Shown here piece after piece: positions 35,401-43,804 of a stretch of 64,000 nt of DNA. Every line of letters starts with the position of its first letter. Position 1 is the stretch's first letter. The notes under the pieces are model-generated. The model had not been told where the DNA came from and made no database searches. It saw nothing but the letters and a program-made list of their open reading frames with translations. A program made the position numbers and the translations under genes. The stretch comes from JBCCGR01 sp039029195 (GTDB taxonomy: Bacteria; Pseudomonadota; Alphaproteobacteria; Rhizobiales; Rhizobiaceae). The stretch is taken from positions 1 to 64,000 of the forward strand of contig JBCCGR010000004.1 in the NCBI GenBank assembly GCA_039029195.1, in the 5' to 3' direction.

Positions 35401-36212
35401 GTCAGGTGATCAAGGTGGCTATTTCGGTGGATCGGGAGAATCGGCAGGCCACGGTCGACTTTACCGGCACGTCCGAGGCGCAGAAGAACAATTTCAATGC
35501 ACCGGAGCCCGTGTGCAGAGCTGCCGTGCTCTATGTGTTTCGCATCATGGTGGAAGGAAACATTCCGATGAATGCGGGCTGTCTGAAGCCCATCAACATC
35601 ATCGTGCCTGAAGGCTCAATGCTGAAACCGGTTTACCCGGCGGCGGTGGTCGCGGGGAACACCGAGACCAGCCAGCACGTGACCAATTGTCTATTGATGG
35701 CGCTGGGCGCGATTGCCAATGCGCAAGGGACGATGAACAATCTCACTTATGGCAATGCACGCTATCAGAATTATGAGACGATCTGCTCCGGCGCGCCAGC
35801 CGGTCGCGATAATGCGGGACGCGGGTTCCACGGTCGTTCCGGGGTGCACACGCACATGACCAACACGCGCATGACCGATCCCGAAATTCTGGAAATGCGC
35901 TATCCTATTATTGTTGAAGAGTTTTCCATCCGAAAGGGTTCAGGCGGGAAGGGCAAATTCAATGGCGGTGACGGCACGCGTCGCGTATTGCGTTTCCTTG
36001 AAGACATGGAATGTGCAATTCTCTCAAGCCACCGCAAGCGCCCGCCGGCAGGCCTTGACGGGGGCGGTGATGGTCAATGCGGCAAAACCGAAATCCGTCG
36101 CCTGAATGGGGCATTGGAAGAGCTGGATCATTGCGATCAAACCAGCGTGGTTACCGGTGAAGCTGTGATCGTCACCACACCAACGGGCGGGGCCTATTTG
36201 CCCGAGGGGTAA
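32475..36212 (+). CDS. Fused hydantoinase/5-oxoprolinase (HyuA-HyuB type)
   Basis: I start at MSGKWDFWIDRGGTFTDIVG, typical of the Hydant_A N-terminus, giving 1245 residues. The A half contains the ATP-binding-type GFDMGGTSTDVS and TCFGGAGGQHACAVADALGM. The B half starts near residue 700, with LEVFNNLFMSIAEQMG, and includes LNAPYNGGTHLPDI and SRGHHADIGG. The fused layout matches ATP-dependent 5-oxoprolinase, which opens 5-oxoproline to glutamate; N-methylhydantoinase is the alternative. An insertion of about 36 codons (34889-35000), rich in Ser, Arg, Ala and Pro, lies between VTPVFADG and NEILFFVASRG. Confidence 0.9.
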   Translation: MSGKWDFWIDRGGTFTDIVGRDPEGNIHPHKLLSENPESYRDAAIQGIRDLLDVAPGKAIPSDQIATVKMGTTVATNALLERKGEPTALLTTQGFGDALRIGYQSRPDIFAKEIILPEQLYHQTTEINERVLADGAIEAPLDETEVHAALETVRESGIQSVAIAFLHSWAYPEHEKKAAKIAREMGFAQVSVSHEVSPLVKLVGRGDTTVVDAYLSPILRRYVEQVAGELGLEEAENAPRLMFMQSSGGLTAADLFQGKDSILSGPAGGVVGAVETSALAGHTKVIGFDMGGTSTDVSHYDGEYERAFETEVAGVRMRAPMMSIHTVAAGGGSILHYEAGRFRAGPDSAGANPGPAAYRRGGPLTVTDANVLVGKLKAENFPSIFGPDQNELLDVDAVRSKFEALAAEIGDGRSAEEIADGFLKIAVENMANAIKKISVQRGYDVTEYALTCFGGAGGQHACAVADALGMETVLIHPLSGILSAYGMGLADIRASRSQAVVKVLNEALEPELRSLEAKLEAAARSELRDQDVGDEETRSFTRAHIRYDGTDTPIPVPFGALASMQSAFADAHKKQFGFNFENKELIVEAIEVEAVGGGASIDEAAGAVSNTRPDADLKAQFFSSGRSHECGVFKRASLSPGNRVSGPALIIEDHQTIVVEPGWDATINALDHVVMNRAEALPRMAAIGTGLADGKGADPVMLEVFNNLFMSIAEQMGVTLQNTAYSVNIKERLDFSCAVFNAEGQLVANAPHMPVHLGSMDRSVETIIEQNKGTMKPGDVYVLNAPYNGGTHLPDITVVTPVFADGLSQDQEPNKPKSAQMGADAPASPSRSREAESRTGVNEILFFVASRGHHADIGGMAPGSATPRATHVDEEGVLIDNFKLVEDGLIREAQMIELLTDHPWPARNPAQNMADMRAQIAANEKGVIELKKMVNHFGLDVVEAYMKHVQDNAEESVRRVIDALSDCSYAYETDTGQVIKVAISVDRENRQATVDFTGTSEAQKNNFNAPEPVCRAAVLYVFRIMVEGNIPMNAGCLKPINIIVPEGSMLKPVYPAAVVAGNTETSQHVTNCLLMALGAIANAQGTMNNLTYGNARYQNYETICSGAPAGRDNAGRGFHGRSGVHTHMTNTRMTDPEILEMRYPIIVEEFSIRKGSGGKGKFNGGDGTRRVLRFLEDMECAILSSHRKRPPAGLDGGGDGQCGKTEIRRLNGALEELDHCDQTSVVTGEAVIVTTPTGGAYLPEG

Positions 36213-36286
36213 ATTGCGAGTTTGGGTGTTGGCACTGTGACGGTGGGGCTTGCATCAAGCATAAGAGCCTTTCGTGTGGTGTGATC

Positions 36287-36370
36287 TTACTTCCGCTCGA
36301 TCTCCTCATCGCGGACAACGTCGTCGTGTATGGGAATCCACTCATATAGCGAGCGAGAATAAACAGACGG
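36287..36370 (-). pseudogene. Possible C-terminal gene fragment
   Basis: A minus-strand frame reads YSRSLYEWIPIHDDVVRDEE and soon stops. Its acidic, well-formed C-terminus looks like protein rather than random sequence. Upstream in its frame the repeat element at 36389 interrupts it. I cannot name the parent gene. The remainder of the 36213-36795 gap holds that repeat and nothing else I recognise. Confidence 0.3.
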
Positions 36371-36388
36371 TCGTCCTCAAAAGTTGCC

Positions 36389-36472
36389 CCACACCCTCAC
36401 CCTGAGCTTGTCGAAGGGCGGGTGTGGTCGATTTTGGAGGCCACCTCGTGGTTCGACAGGCTCACCATGAGG
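36389..36472. repeat. Dispersed palindromic repeat, family R1, copy 1
   Basis: Two hairpins: CCACACCC...GGGTGTGG around TGAGCTTGTCGAAGGG, and CACCTCGTGG...CCATGAGG around TTCGACAGGCTCA. The left and right arms are also complementary to each other. Similar elements occur at 48764-48898 and 60596-60669. The TGAGCTTGTCGAAGG core is a common intergenic repeat of alphaproteobacteria. Confidence 0.88.
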
Positions 36473-36795
36473 CGGATCGTATCAATCACTCGCTGGATGC
36501 TTTCATACGCCAAAGCACTGCCACAAATGTGGAGATTGAGAACAAGATGCTGCCAGCAGGGCGAGGGTTGTTTTTCAATGCTCACAGCTTTGGTATTCGT
36601 CCCCAACCCCGCGCCACGATAGCTGTGCAGCAGAAATCCCGACCAATAAAACTCTACCAGCCCGATTTACCTCCCACTTACCATCGTTCCACAAATGCGG
36701 CCTCCGGTGCTGCACAATCAGGCAATTTTAACCTCAAGTTCGATGGTTTTTGTCATTCTCAAGTGAAGTGAACCACGGACTTCAGGGGAATCACC

Positions 36796-37434
36796 ATGTC
36801 GTTTTCGAACAACAATCATGATGATGAAGCCATTCAGAAAATGTTGCGCGACCGTCGCATCGGCGAGGAGCAGGCAGAGGAAAAATCCGACAAGGTGACC
36901 TGGATGGTGACAAGCGGCGCTGCTGCAGTGGCCGTTGGTTGCGTTTTGTATCTGGGCACGTTCTATCTGCCTGACGATTTGATGGCCAACGTGCTTGGCG
37001 TGGGCGGTGAAACCGAAACCGCAAAACTTGACGACAGCAAGTTGCGCAAAGCAACGAACACCGCATTTGGTACCGGTCAGTTTGGTGCGTTTGGTGGCGG
37101 TGGTCTTGCTGCCAATTTTGTCAAGGAGAAGATGGAGCAAAAGCGGCAGCGCGAGAATAATATGACGCCGGAAGAGCGTCGCCAACGCGAAATTGCCCGT
37201 GATGAGTATTGCAAGAAGCATCAGGCAAAAGCGCTGGAGAACCATCGTCGGAAGCTCGAAGCAACGCACAAATACGCTGACAAGGTGAATGCCGGCAATC
37301 CGTTTGCCGCAATTGGCATGATCAGCAATGCCCGTTCAGGCGCTATGTCGGCAATGGTTGGTTTCGGCTGTATGCATCGTGACATGAACAAGCGCCAAGC
37401 CAGAACCCGAGGTGGTTCGGTGGAGCGCCGTTGA
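36796..37434 (+). CDS. Hypothetical protein with one membrane helix
   Basis: I do not recognise this 212-residue protein. A basic/acidic N-terminus (KMLRDRRIGEEQAEEKSDKV) leads to one helix, VTSGAAAVAVGCVLYLGTFY, near residues 38-57. A glycine-rich stretch, FGTGQFGAFGGGGLAA, follows. Then come a charged coil (KEKMEQKRQRENNMTPEERR) and a C-terminal region with two cysteines. GGGGA eight bases before the ATG supports the start. It is probably an inner-membrane protein with a long soluble tail. Confidence 0.65.
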   Translation: MSFSNNNHDDEAIQKMLRDRRIGEEQAEEKSDKVTWMVTSGAAAVAVGCVLYLGTFYLPDDLMANVLGVGGETETAKLDDSKLRKATNTAFGTGQFGAFGGGGLAANFVKEKMEQKRQRENNMTPEERRQREIARDEYCKKHQAKALENHRRKLEATHKYADKVNAGNPFAAIGMISNARSGAMSAMVGFGCMHRDMNKRQARTRGGSVERR

Positions 37435-37532
37435 GGCCGTCAACCGGGCAGGGAAGCCCGATCTTTAATTTCTGATCGCGCAGAGTGGGTTCTCACTTGG
37501 CCAGACACGGTGTTGTCTGCCAAAGTCAGGCC

Positions 37533-38336
37533 ATGTCTGTTCCACACTTCGTTGCGAAAACGACCACGATCCTGACGATTGGGTTGGGGATGATCTGTAT
37601 GACACTGGATCGTCCAACTTTCGCGCAAAGCCAGACAGGCGCGACTTTGGATGAGATCTCCATTCCAACGCCCAGGCCCCGTCCGAAAGATTTGACGGGT
37701 CCCACGCAACCGGCCGAAAAAAGGGGTGCTCGTCAAACGGGAGTGCCGAAAACGGTCGCTGTAGATGGCGGTGTTGTGGATGGCTCTACAAAAGATTGTC
37801 TGAAGCGGCTTGCGGATCTGGCCGAGTTTGAATTGTCTGAAGCGCCGAACGCTAAAGATCCTGCTTGCAAAATAAAAAACCCGGTACGTTTGAAGTCGAT
37901 ATTGGCAGGTAATCCCATCAGGTTGCCGGGAAATCCGGTTCTTGATTGCCCTTTCGCGCTAGATTTCGCCCGCTGGACCATCGAAAGGGCCAATGCACTG
38001 TCAAACCAGCATCTCAACGCGAGAATAAAATCCGTGTTGACCGGCCCGGGCTTTGTCTGCCGTCGTCGGAACAATCTTCCCACCGGCAAGCTCTCCGAGC
38101 ACGCCTTCGGCAATGCGATCGACATTGCCAGCCTGGAACTGGACAATGGCATTCGCTTTCCCATCAAGCAGCATGAGGAAGAACCGGCCAAGAGTTTTCA
38201 ACGCGCGTTGCGAACAGCCTCATGCGACCATTTCTCAACGGTGCTCGGACCCGGCTCCAATCCGGCGCATGATTTTCATTTTCACTTCGATCAGTCGCGC
38301 GGCGGCAACAAAGCGACCTATCGGCTGTGCGAGTAG
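37533..38336 (+). CDS. Extensin-like C-terminal domain secreted protein
   Basis: The ATG gives 267 residues with a signal peptide, HFVAKTTTILTIGLGMICM, ending near TFA. The Extensin-like_C domain (about 90-267) has conserved cysteines, NPVLDCPFALDFARW, the LSEHAFGNAIDIASLEL motif and HDFHFHFD. These His/Asp motifs resemble the zinc sites of M15 D,D-carboxypeptidases, so a peptidoglycan-related role is plausible. A proline-rich linker precedes the domain. Confidence 0.87.
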   Translation: MSVPHFVAKTTTILTIGLGMICMTLDRPTFAQSQTGATLDEISIPTPRPRPKDLTGPTQPAEKRGARQTGVPKTVAVDGGVVDGSTKDCLKRLADLAEFELSEAPNAKDPACKIKNPVRLKSILAGNPIRLPGNPVLDCPFALDFARWTIERANALSNQHLNARIKSVLTGPGFVCRRRNNLPTGKLSEHAFGNAIDIASLELDNGIRFPIKQHEEEPAKSFQRALRTASCDHFSTVLGPGSNPAHDFHFHFDQSRGGNKATYRLCE

Positions 38337-38508
38337 AGGGCTGTCTGAAGCAGGTACCGAGTTGATCAAATTTATACAGAAGCGAATCTTGACCTCCGTC
38401 ATCCCGCCTAGTCCGTAACTTGCAATAGGAAGGGGCTCCTCCGATCAATGGCGGATCATGGGCTCCACAGGGATGGACATTGTTGACCGTAGTTCCGCAT
38501 TCCTGCCC

Positions 38509-38674
38509 ACCTCCCCCTTGAGCGGAGGTCAAAACTGGCTCAGCCATGTTTCGGGTGGGGGTATCTAAAAATCCAAGTTTCTCAAAGCCCTACCGCGCAG
38601 AATGAACCGGCGCCCCCACCCGGTTCCGGCTCGCTGATGCTCGCCGATCACCGACCTCCCCTCAAGGGGGAGGT
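38509..38674. repeat. MITE-like element with 13-bp terminal inverted repeats (R3)
   Basis: ACCTCCCCCTTGA at the left end and TCAAGGGGGAGGT at the right end are perfect inverted repeats enclosing 166 bp. No coding capacity. It sits in the 38337-38732 gap between the extensin-like and TetR genes. Only one copy is visible here. Confidence 0.6.
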
Positions 38675-38732
38675 TAGGAAAGAGGATTTGGCTCCAGACG
38701 GCCGGGACAGGTCCGAAGAAATCGAGCATGCA

Positions 38733-39353
38733 TTAGTTGGCGTTCCCGGTGGAAACCAGTTCCACGATCTGATCCGCAAGGTCTGTGTCAAGCTGCTGAT
38801 GTCCGATCAGCAAGCGGTAAAAGATGGCGCCATAGACCATGTCGAGCATGGTTTCGATGTTCACGTCGCTTCCAAGCTCGCCGTTCTCCACCGCTCTATC
38901 AATCAAGGATCGGCCCTCTTCACGGCTTCTGAGGATGATCTCGTTGCGAAAGGCCTTTGACAATTCGCTGTCGGCCTCCGATGCGGCCATGAGCTGGGCG
39001 ATTTGCCTCCCCTGCGCGGTGGCGAACACCGCGATCACCCGCTGCAAATGGGTCTTGAGATCGGTCAATGCGGAGAGGGACAACGCCTGCGGCATCTGGG
39101 GGGAGGAGTGCTCCAAAATTGAAGCAAGAACCAGTTCGCGGGCATTTTTCCAGTAGCGATAGATGGTCGGTTTTCCGACCTTCGCTCTTGCTGCAACTGC
39201 TTCCACTGTGACGCGGCTCATGCCGTCTTCCAGCAGAATGGAATAGGCCGATTTCAGGATCGCGCGCCGTGCCGCCTGACTGCGCGGCCTTCCGCGTTTG
39301 ATGGTCCGACTTTCATCGGTCTGCGCTGTGTTGGTGTTCTTTGAACCCGGCAT
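38733..39353 (-). CDS. TetR-family transcriptional regulator
   Basis: The start MPGSKNTNTAQTDES gives 206 residues. The helix-turn-helix is VTVEAVAARAKVGKPTIYRY, preceded by RGRPRSQAARRAIL. The C-terminal domain resembles TetR_C11, with LMAASEADSELSKAFRNEII. It is divergent from a VOC-family gene with a small palindrome between them. Confidence 0.9.
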   Translation of the reverse strand: MPGSKNTNTAQTDESRTIKRGRPRSQAARRAILKSAYSILLEDGMSRVTVEAVAARAKVGKPTIYRYWKNARELVLASILEHSSPQMPQALSLSALTDLKTHLQRVIAVFATAQGRQIAQLMAASEADSELSKAFRNEIILRSREEGRSLIDRAVENGELGSDVNIETMLDMVYGAIFYRLLIGHQQLDTDLADQIVELVSTGNAN

Positions 39354-39384
39354 TCGGGGGTTTCTCTTGACATTTATGAAACGG

Positions 39385-39395
39385 TACGTAACGTA
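39385..39395. promoter_or_regulatory. Candidate operator between tetR and VOC gene
   Basis: TACGTAACGTA is a perfect five-base inverted repeat around one base. It lies 32 bases from the regulator start and 30 bases before the VOC start. GGTACGTAACGTA is close to operators of several TetR repressors, but this match is inferred. Confidence 0.5.
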
Positions 39396-39424
39396 AATAT
39401 AACATAAATCAGGAGGCTTGGAAA

Positions 39425-39871
39425 ATGGCAAATGAAGCGTGTGAACTTTCTCCCTATCTTACGGTTAAAAATGCCGACGCGATGATCGCATTTTATGAGC
39501 AGGCGTTTGGCGCGGAACTGCACTACGCATTACGCGGTCCGAACGATGGCAAGATTGGCCATGCAGAACTCTCCATCTTTGGCCGTCGGATGATGCTGGC
39601 TGATGAGTTTCCGGATTTTGGGGCGCTTGGGCCGGAAACGATCGGTGGCTCGCCGGTGAAACTGCATCTGATGGTGGATGACGTGGACAAGGTGTTTGCC
39701 GCTGCCCTTGCTGCCGGGGCGACTGAACTGCGCCCGGTGAAGGACCAGTTTCACGGCCACCGAGGTGGCATGATTGCCGATCCTGCCGGGCATCACTGGT
39801 TCATCCAGACGAAGACGGAAGATGTATCACCTGAAGAAATGCAGCGTCGCTGGGCGAGTGAGATGGGGTAG
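39425..39871 (+). CDS. VOC-family (PhnB-like) glyoxalase/dioxygenase-superfamily protein
   Basis: The 148-residue protein shows the PhnB-like order LSPYLTVKNADAMIAFYEQA, HAELSIFGRRMMLADEF, LHLMVDDVDKVFAAALAAGA and GGMIADPAGHHWFIQT. Metal-site residues are partly conserved. An AGGAGG site precedes the ATG. It is probably repressed by the divergent TetR. The substrate is unknown. Confidence 0.88.
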   Translation: MANEACELSPYLTVKNADAMIAFYEQAFGAELHYALRGPNDGKIGHAELSIFGRRMMLADEFPDFGALGPETIGGSPVKLHLMVDDVDKVFAAALAAGATELRPVKDQFHGHRGGMIADPAGHHWFIQTKTEDVSPEEMQRRWASEMG

Positions 39872-39955
39872 GGCGCTGGTCTCTGCGCATTCTGTTTGTG
39901 CAATCTTCTCTATCTACAGTGCGTACCGCACCTCACGCGTGTGGTGCTGATGTAA

Positions 39956-39994
39956 CACAATGTGATGGCCAATTGTGATTTTGGTCACATTGTG
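39956..39994. promoter_or_regulatory. CRP-type palindrome upstream of the lytic transglycosylase
   Basis: TGTGATTTTGGTCACA at 39974-39989 fits TGTGA-N6-TCACA exactly. It is nested in larger perfect arms CACAATGTGA and TCACATTGTG. The site is about 240 bp before the transglycosylase start, in a gap of 357 bp that holds no other feature. Rhizobial CRP-like proteins often prefer other motifs, so binding is uncertain. Confidence 0.45.
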
Positions 39995-40228
39995 GATCCG
40001 ATTGTTGGGCACGAAATTTGGCGAACCTATTGTAACTGGAGTTTGTTCGGATCGCCGCAAGATGGTCTGTAATCAGCGATCATTTGATCGTCTGACTGGC
40101 AAAGACCATCGTCGTTTCCAAACGATGAGAGCACCTTGGATCGTGCTCTATCTGTTTGAATAGAAGCAGGTCTTGACGCGTTGGCCATCTGGCCGTGCCC
40201 AAAGCCCGCCCAACCAAAAGAGAATAGA

Positions 40229-40951
40229 ATGCAGATTTCCGTCAACGCGGTTTGCGCCGTGCTGCTGGCAGGCTCCCTTTGTGCCTGCCAGACCGCCAAC
40301 ACCGGCTCATCGACACACGGCGTCGCGCCCGTGTCAGCGAAAAAACCCGTCAATCGCGCCTTTCAAAATGAGGCTGCGAGCTCAGCAATCAAACCCGCCG
40401 CTCGCACAAAGGCTGCTGTGGTTCGGCGTGCAACAACGAAACCGAAACCGAAAACCGAACGCGTGATCGTCAATGAGGCGCGGAGTTCCGCGATCAAGCC
40501 CGTGCGACGCACCGCCCGAAGCGTGCCGAAGAAGTTCGCAAAAAGGAGCGGAAAAACCGCTCGGTCTTCACGGGCAGGCAAGAATTATGACCACCTCATT
40601 TCAAAATATGCCAAGGCCAATGGCGTGCCGATTTCGCTCGCCCGTGCGGTGGTGAAGGTCGAAAGCAATTTCCGCCCCCGCGCCCGGGGAGCTGCCGGTG
40701 AGGTGGGTTTGATGCAGATCAAGCCGGCCACGGCCCGAGGCATGGGATATCGCGGTTCGACAAAGGGGCTTTATGGCCCTGAGACCAACATCAAATATGG
40801 CATGAAGTACCTTGGCGGTGCCTACCGCAAGGGTGGTCGCAACACCTGCGGCGCGATCCTGAAATACAATGCCGGGCATGGTGCACGCCGCTGGAACAAA
40901 ACCAGCCGCGCCTATTGTAAAAAGGTGAAACGGATCCTGGGGAAGGTGTGA
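40229..40951 (+). CDS. Lytic transglycosylase, lipoprotein-like
   Basis: The start MQISVNAVCAVLLAGS leads to a possible lipobox LCAC, giving 240 residues. A basic linker contains two copies of NEA-x-SSAIKPxxRT (about residues 46-60 and 86-100). The SLT domain (about 130-225) has the catalytic glutamate in AVVKVESNFRPRARG, followed by VGLMQIKPATARGMGYRG and LKYNAGHG. It cleaves peptidoglycan glycan strands in the periplasm. The linker repeats are unusual and may bind wall polymers. Confidence 0.87.
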   Translation: MQISVNAVCAVLLAGSLCACQTANTGSSTHGVAPVSAKKPVNRAFQNEAASSAIKPAARTKAAVVRRATTKPKPKTERVIVNEARSSAIKPVRRTARSVPKKFAKRSGKTARSSRAGKNYDHLISKYAKANGVPISLARAVVKVESNFRPRARGAAGEVGLMQIKPATARGMGYRGSTKGLYGPETNIKYGMKYLGGAYRKGGRNTCGAILKYNAGHGARRWNKTSRAYCKKVKRILGKV

Positions 40952-41125
40952 TTTCCGCTCCCGTCATCGGCTTCGGACCCCGGTCTGAAGCCGAGCTGTG
41001 ACAGACTTGCAAGTGACACATGCAAGGCAAGCATTGCTGTCAATTCTAAAACATGACAATGAAAGTCTTGTTTAGAATTTGGCCAGTGGAACCGCGCTTT
41101 CTGGCCTCATGGCCCGGAGAGAGCG

Positions 41126-41395
41126 ATGAGTTGGTTGCGACTTCACCAGATGATGCAGCAACGTGGTGACGGCATGGTGCCGAAGCTGCAACAGGTTATG
41201 GAGGCGCACTTGGCAATTTGGCAGGGCGCGCAAGGTAGTGGCGCGGAGGATCAAGTGGTTCAGATTGCCGATTTTTCTGATCGTCACGCCAAGGTGGTGG
41301 GTCCGGCACCAAAAGCCAGGCTCACCGGCGCTGATTGCACCAATGTGGTGGTTCTGAACCGGCAGCCCGTTGCCCTGAAGCAAAACAGCGCCTGA
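41126..41395 (+). CDS. Small hypothetical protein
   Basis: The 89-residue frame begins MSWLRLHQMMQQRGDGMVPK. GGAGAG lies close upstream and the composition looks coding, with mostly G/C third positions. The sequence has no family I recognise and no membrane segment. It converges with the alkylsulfatase-like gene. Confidence 0.45.
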   Translation: MSWLRLHQMMQQRGDGMVPKLQQVMEAHLAIWQGAQGSGAEDQVVQIADFSDRHAKVVGPAPKARLTGADCTNVVVLNRQPVALKQNSA

Positions 41396-41422
41396 TCCGG
41401 CCGTGGTTTGTTTCTAGGTGAC

Positions 41423-43195
41423 CTAGGGCTGTTCAAAATAGCCCAGAAATTTTTGCAGGGCGGCCGGACCGCCCTCAATTCGCAGTTCGCCAGATAGCAG
41501 CGCCGCGGCGGGGCTCAGCCGCTTCGCCGCGATCTGCTTGAAGATGCTGCTGTCAGCGATCAACGTGCCCGCTCTGCCATTGGTCAGCCCCGTCTCGATC
41601 ACCGCAATGCCCCGGCGAATGCGCATGGTGTAGGGCGCGTCCAGATCGGTGAAGTTGAAGCCAAACGCCGTTTCAATATCGAGCACGTCTTCCGCCTTCA
41701 AACCCACTTGAAGCGCGTTCAGATAGTTTTCAACGGGAATGGCGTTCAGCACTTCCAAAGGCGTGTTGTCGGCTTGTGATCTGGGGATTTCGAACCCCTC
41801 AACCTCCGCCGCCATGGTCAGAAAATAGTTGCGACCCGTTGCTGAAATCTCGCGTTCGCCCAGAGCGCGCATCGCTTGTGCCCGCATGGCATTCGCGCCC
41901 TCATCACCCAGGCGATACATATGAGTTGCCAGAACCAGCGCCCAGGCTGGTTCCTTTTCTTCCATCGCACGTTTGAACTCTTCCTTGAGCCGATCATTGC
42001 CGCCCGCCAGCCTGCTGATCAGTTCGGATTCCCGCGCCTTGGCAACAGGAAGAAGATCTTCCGGGTCGCCTGAAAACCAGCCGAGCACGCCCGAAAACAC
42101 CGCGCGTGACGCCCAATCGACCCGTCCGTAAAACGGTTGCAGATAAGGCGCGTTGGCGAGGTGTGGCGGCAGTATCAGGCGCGTCGCAATCTGATCCGCC
42201 GTCATCCCCTTGTTGATCATGCGGACCGTCTGGTCGTGAACAAACTGGATCGCATCGCGATAACTGGTGAGTTGTTCGCGGATTTCTTCCGCACCAATCA
42301 CCGGTTGGGTGTGTTGTGGGATCATGATCTCGGGAGCAAGGCGGATCATCGCATCAATGCTCTCGGCCCACTGGCGCACATCCCGGTATGGCGTGCCGCG
42401 GATCGCATAGAGATTCGGAAAGGCGTGATAATAGTTGTCTGCAGGGAGCAACAATTTTCGCGTTGGAAAATAAATCAGAAGCTGGTCCGGCGTTTCGCCC
42501 GGTGCGTGTCGAAAGATGATCCTTTCTCCGGAAATCACCTGTTCCAAATGGTCATCGATGACGTGCGTGGGCTTCAGAAAATGAACCCCGGCGCTGTGAT
42601 CCGTATCGAGAAACGGCCCGATGCCAGCGTTTTCAAACGCAGCGTCCGGCAGATAGGTGCCGAACTGGCGCATCGAACGCTTGAAGATAATGGGGCGCAG
42701 TACATTGACCACATTGTAGACGCGTTCTGCCGTGTGCTTGTGCGCCCATATGCGTGGCCGTTTTTCCTGTCCCCGAATGAATACTCCAGCACCAAATACG
42801 TGATCGGCGTGATTGTGGGTGTAAATGATGTCGGTGATCGCCTTGCCGCTGCGCTTTCGCAATTCGTCGATCCAGGGCAGGAGCTTTTCCGCGGCGCGAA
42901 TGCTCTCCAGCGTGTCAACCACAATCAGCCCTTCGGGGGCTTCGATGATGATCACATTGGCAAGACCATAGCCAATGGCCACATGGACATTCGGAATGAC
43001 CTCTTCGATGCGTTGTTCGAAGATTTTTGTGTGTTCTTTCAGAGAGGGTGCGGATGCCACGTCGCTGACGCTGGCAAAGCGTTTTTCCTGTGCGACGGGC
43101 TCAGATCCTGGGTTGAGCACAAGATAGGCGCCAATTCCGGCCACAAGGATGATCGCCAACACGCCGCAGGCGAACCCCATCAGAAACTTTTTCAT
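41423..43195 (-). CDS. Alkyl sulfatase-like metallo-beta-lactamase-fold hydrolase
   Basis: I choose the start MKKFLMGFACGVLAIILVAG, with GGGGGAG upstream; it acts as a signal anchor. The length is about 590 residues. The metal motif is in THNHADHVFGAG, with further ligands in FRHAPGETPDQLLIYFP. The dimerisation region (about residues 370-450) and an SCP2-like C-terminal domain (about 470-590) match the SdsA1/YjcS alkyl sulfatase family. It probably hydrolyses sulfate esters in the periplasm. Some family members act on other substrates, so specificity is open. Confidence 0.85.
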   Translation of the reverse strand: MKKFLMGFACGVLAIILVAGIGAYLVLNPGSEPVAQEKRFASVSDVASAPSLKEHTKIFEQRIEEVIPNVHVAIGYGLANVIIIEAPEGLIVVDTLESIRAAEKLLPWIDELRKRSGKAITDIIYTHNHADHVFGAGVFIRGQEKRPRIWAHKHTAERVYNVVNVLRPIIFKRSMRQFGTYLPDAAFENAGIGPFLDTDHSAGVHFLKPTHVIDDHLEQVISGERIIFRHAPGETPDQLLIYFPTRKLLLPADNYYHAFPNLYAIRGTPYRDVRQWAESIDAMIRLAPEIMIPQHTQPVIGAEEIREQLTSYRDAIQFVHDQTVRMINKGMTADQIATRLILPPHLANAPYLQPFYGRVDWASRAVFSGVLGWFSGDPEDLLPVAKARESELISRLAGGNDRLKEEFKRAMEEKEPAWALVLATHMYRLGDEGANAMRAQAMRALGEREISATGRNYFLTMAAEVEGFEIPRSQADNTPLEVLNAIPVENYLNALQVGLKAEDVLDIETAFGFNFTDLDAPYTMRIRRGIAVIETGLTNGRAGTLIADSSIFKQIAAKRLSPAAALLSGELRIEGGPAALQKFLGYFEQP

Positions 43196-43394
43196 GCGCT
43201 CCCCCAGTGCAGGATTATTTGGCACCGAAGACTATCCTGCACATTGTCGGTGGGAAGCAAAGTTTGGAAGGAACCGATCTTTTGGGGGCGGTGTCAGAGT
43301 GAGGATTTCGTTTCCAACGTCAGACCAGCATTTGAACGCGAAAAACGGCGGTGAGGGTTCACCGCCGTGTTCAGTTGAACGGGTTGGCTTGTGG

Positions 43395-43769
43395 TCAAAA
43401 ACCGGGCTGCAGATAGGCGGTGATGAGCACGGAAATGATGACCAGTTCAACAACCAGTGGCGGGATCACCGCATTGTCGTAGCCGTCCGAGACAATGCCG
43501 ACAACGCGTCCGAAGGCAACGACGCCCAACAGAGTGGCAACAGCAAGAAAGCTAAGGGTCTGGCCTGTGTAAAGGCCGAAGGCGAGCATGGCGACGCTTG
43601 CCAGAAACAAGCCGCCGATCACAGAGCGGATTGTGCTGAGGCCAGCGTTGCCGATCGGCTCGATCGCGAAATTGTTGACCATGCGCCGCGGTGCGAACAT
43701 CGACATGACGCCGAGGCCAGTCAGCATAAGTGTGGCAAGACCGACGGAGATTTGCAGTGTGAGTTCCAT
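43395..43769 (-). CDS. DUF4345 family membrane protein
   Basis: The 124-residue protein has four hydrophobic segments, with GLATLMLTGLGVMSMF, STIRSVIGGLFLASVAML and FGRVVGIVSDGYD, typical of DUF4345. It follows the SDR gene with a 35-bp gap, in the same orientation, so they are probably co-transcribed. The role is unknown. Confidence 0.78.
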   Translation of the reverse strand: MELTLQISVGLATLMLTGLGVMSMFAPRRMVNNFAIEPIGNAGLSTIRSVIGGLFLASVAMLAFGLYTGQTLSFLAVATLLGVVAFGRVVGIVSDGYDNAVIPPLVVELVIISVLITAYLQPGF

Positions 43770-43804
43770 TTTGAAGTCTCCTTGAGTTTGGATTTGGGTT
43801 GGGT

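Noticed and set aside
36424..36771. 115-codon frame in the gap after the hydantoinase
   Set aside because: It starts inside palindromic repeat R1 and shows no protein-like conservation.
42137..43354. 405-codon plus-strand frame opposite the alkylsulfatase gene
   Set aside because: No family motifs and fully antisense to a gene with clear motifs.
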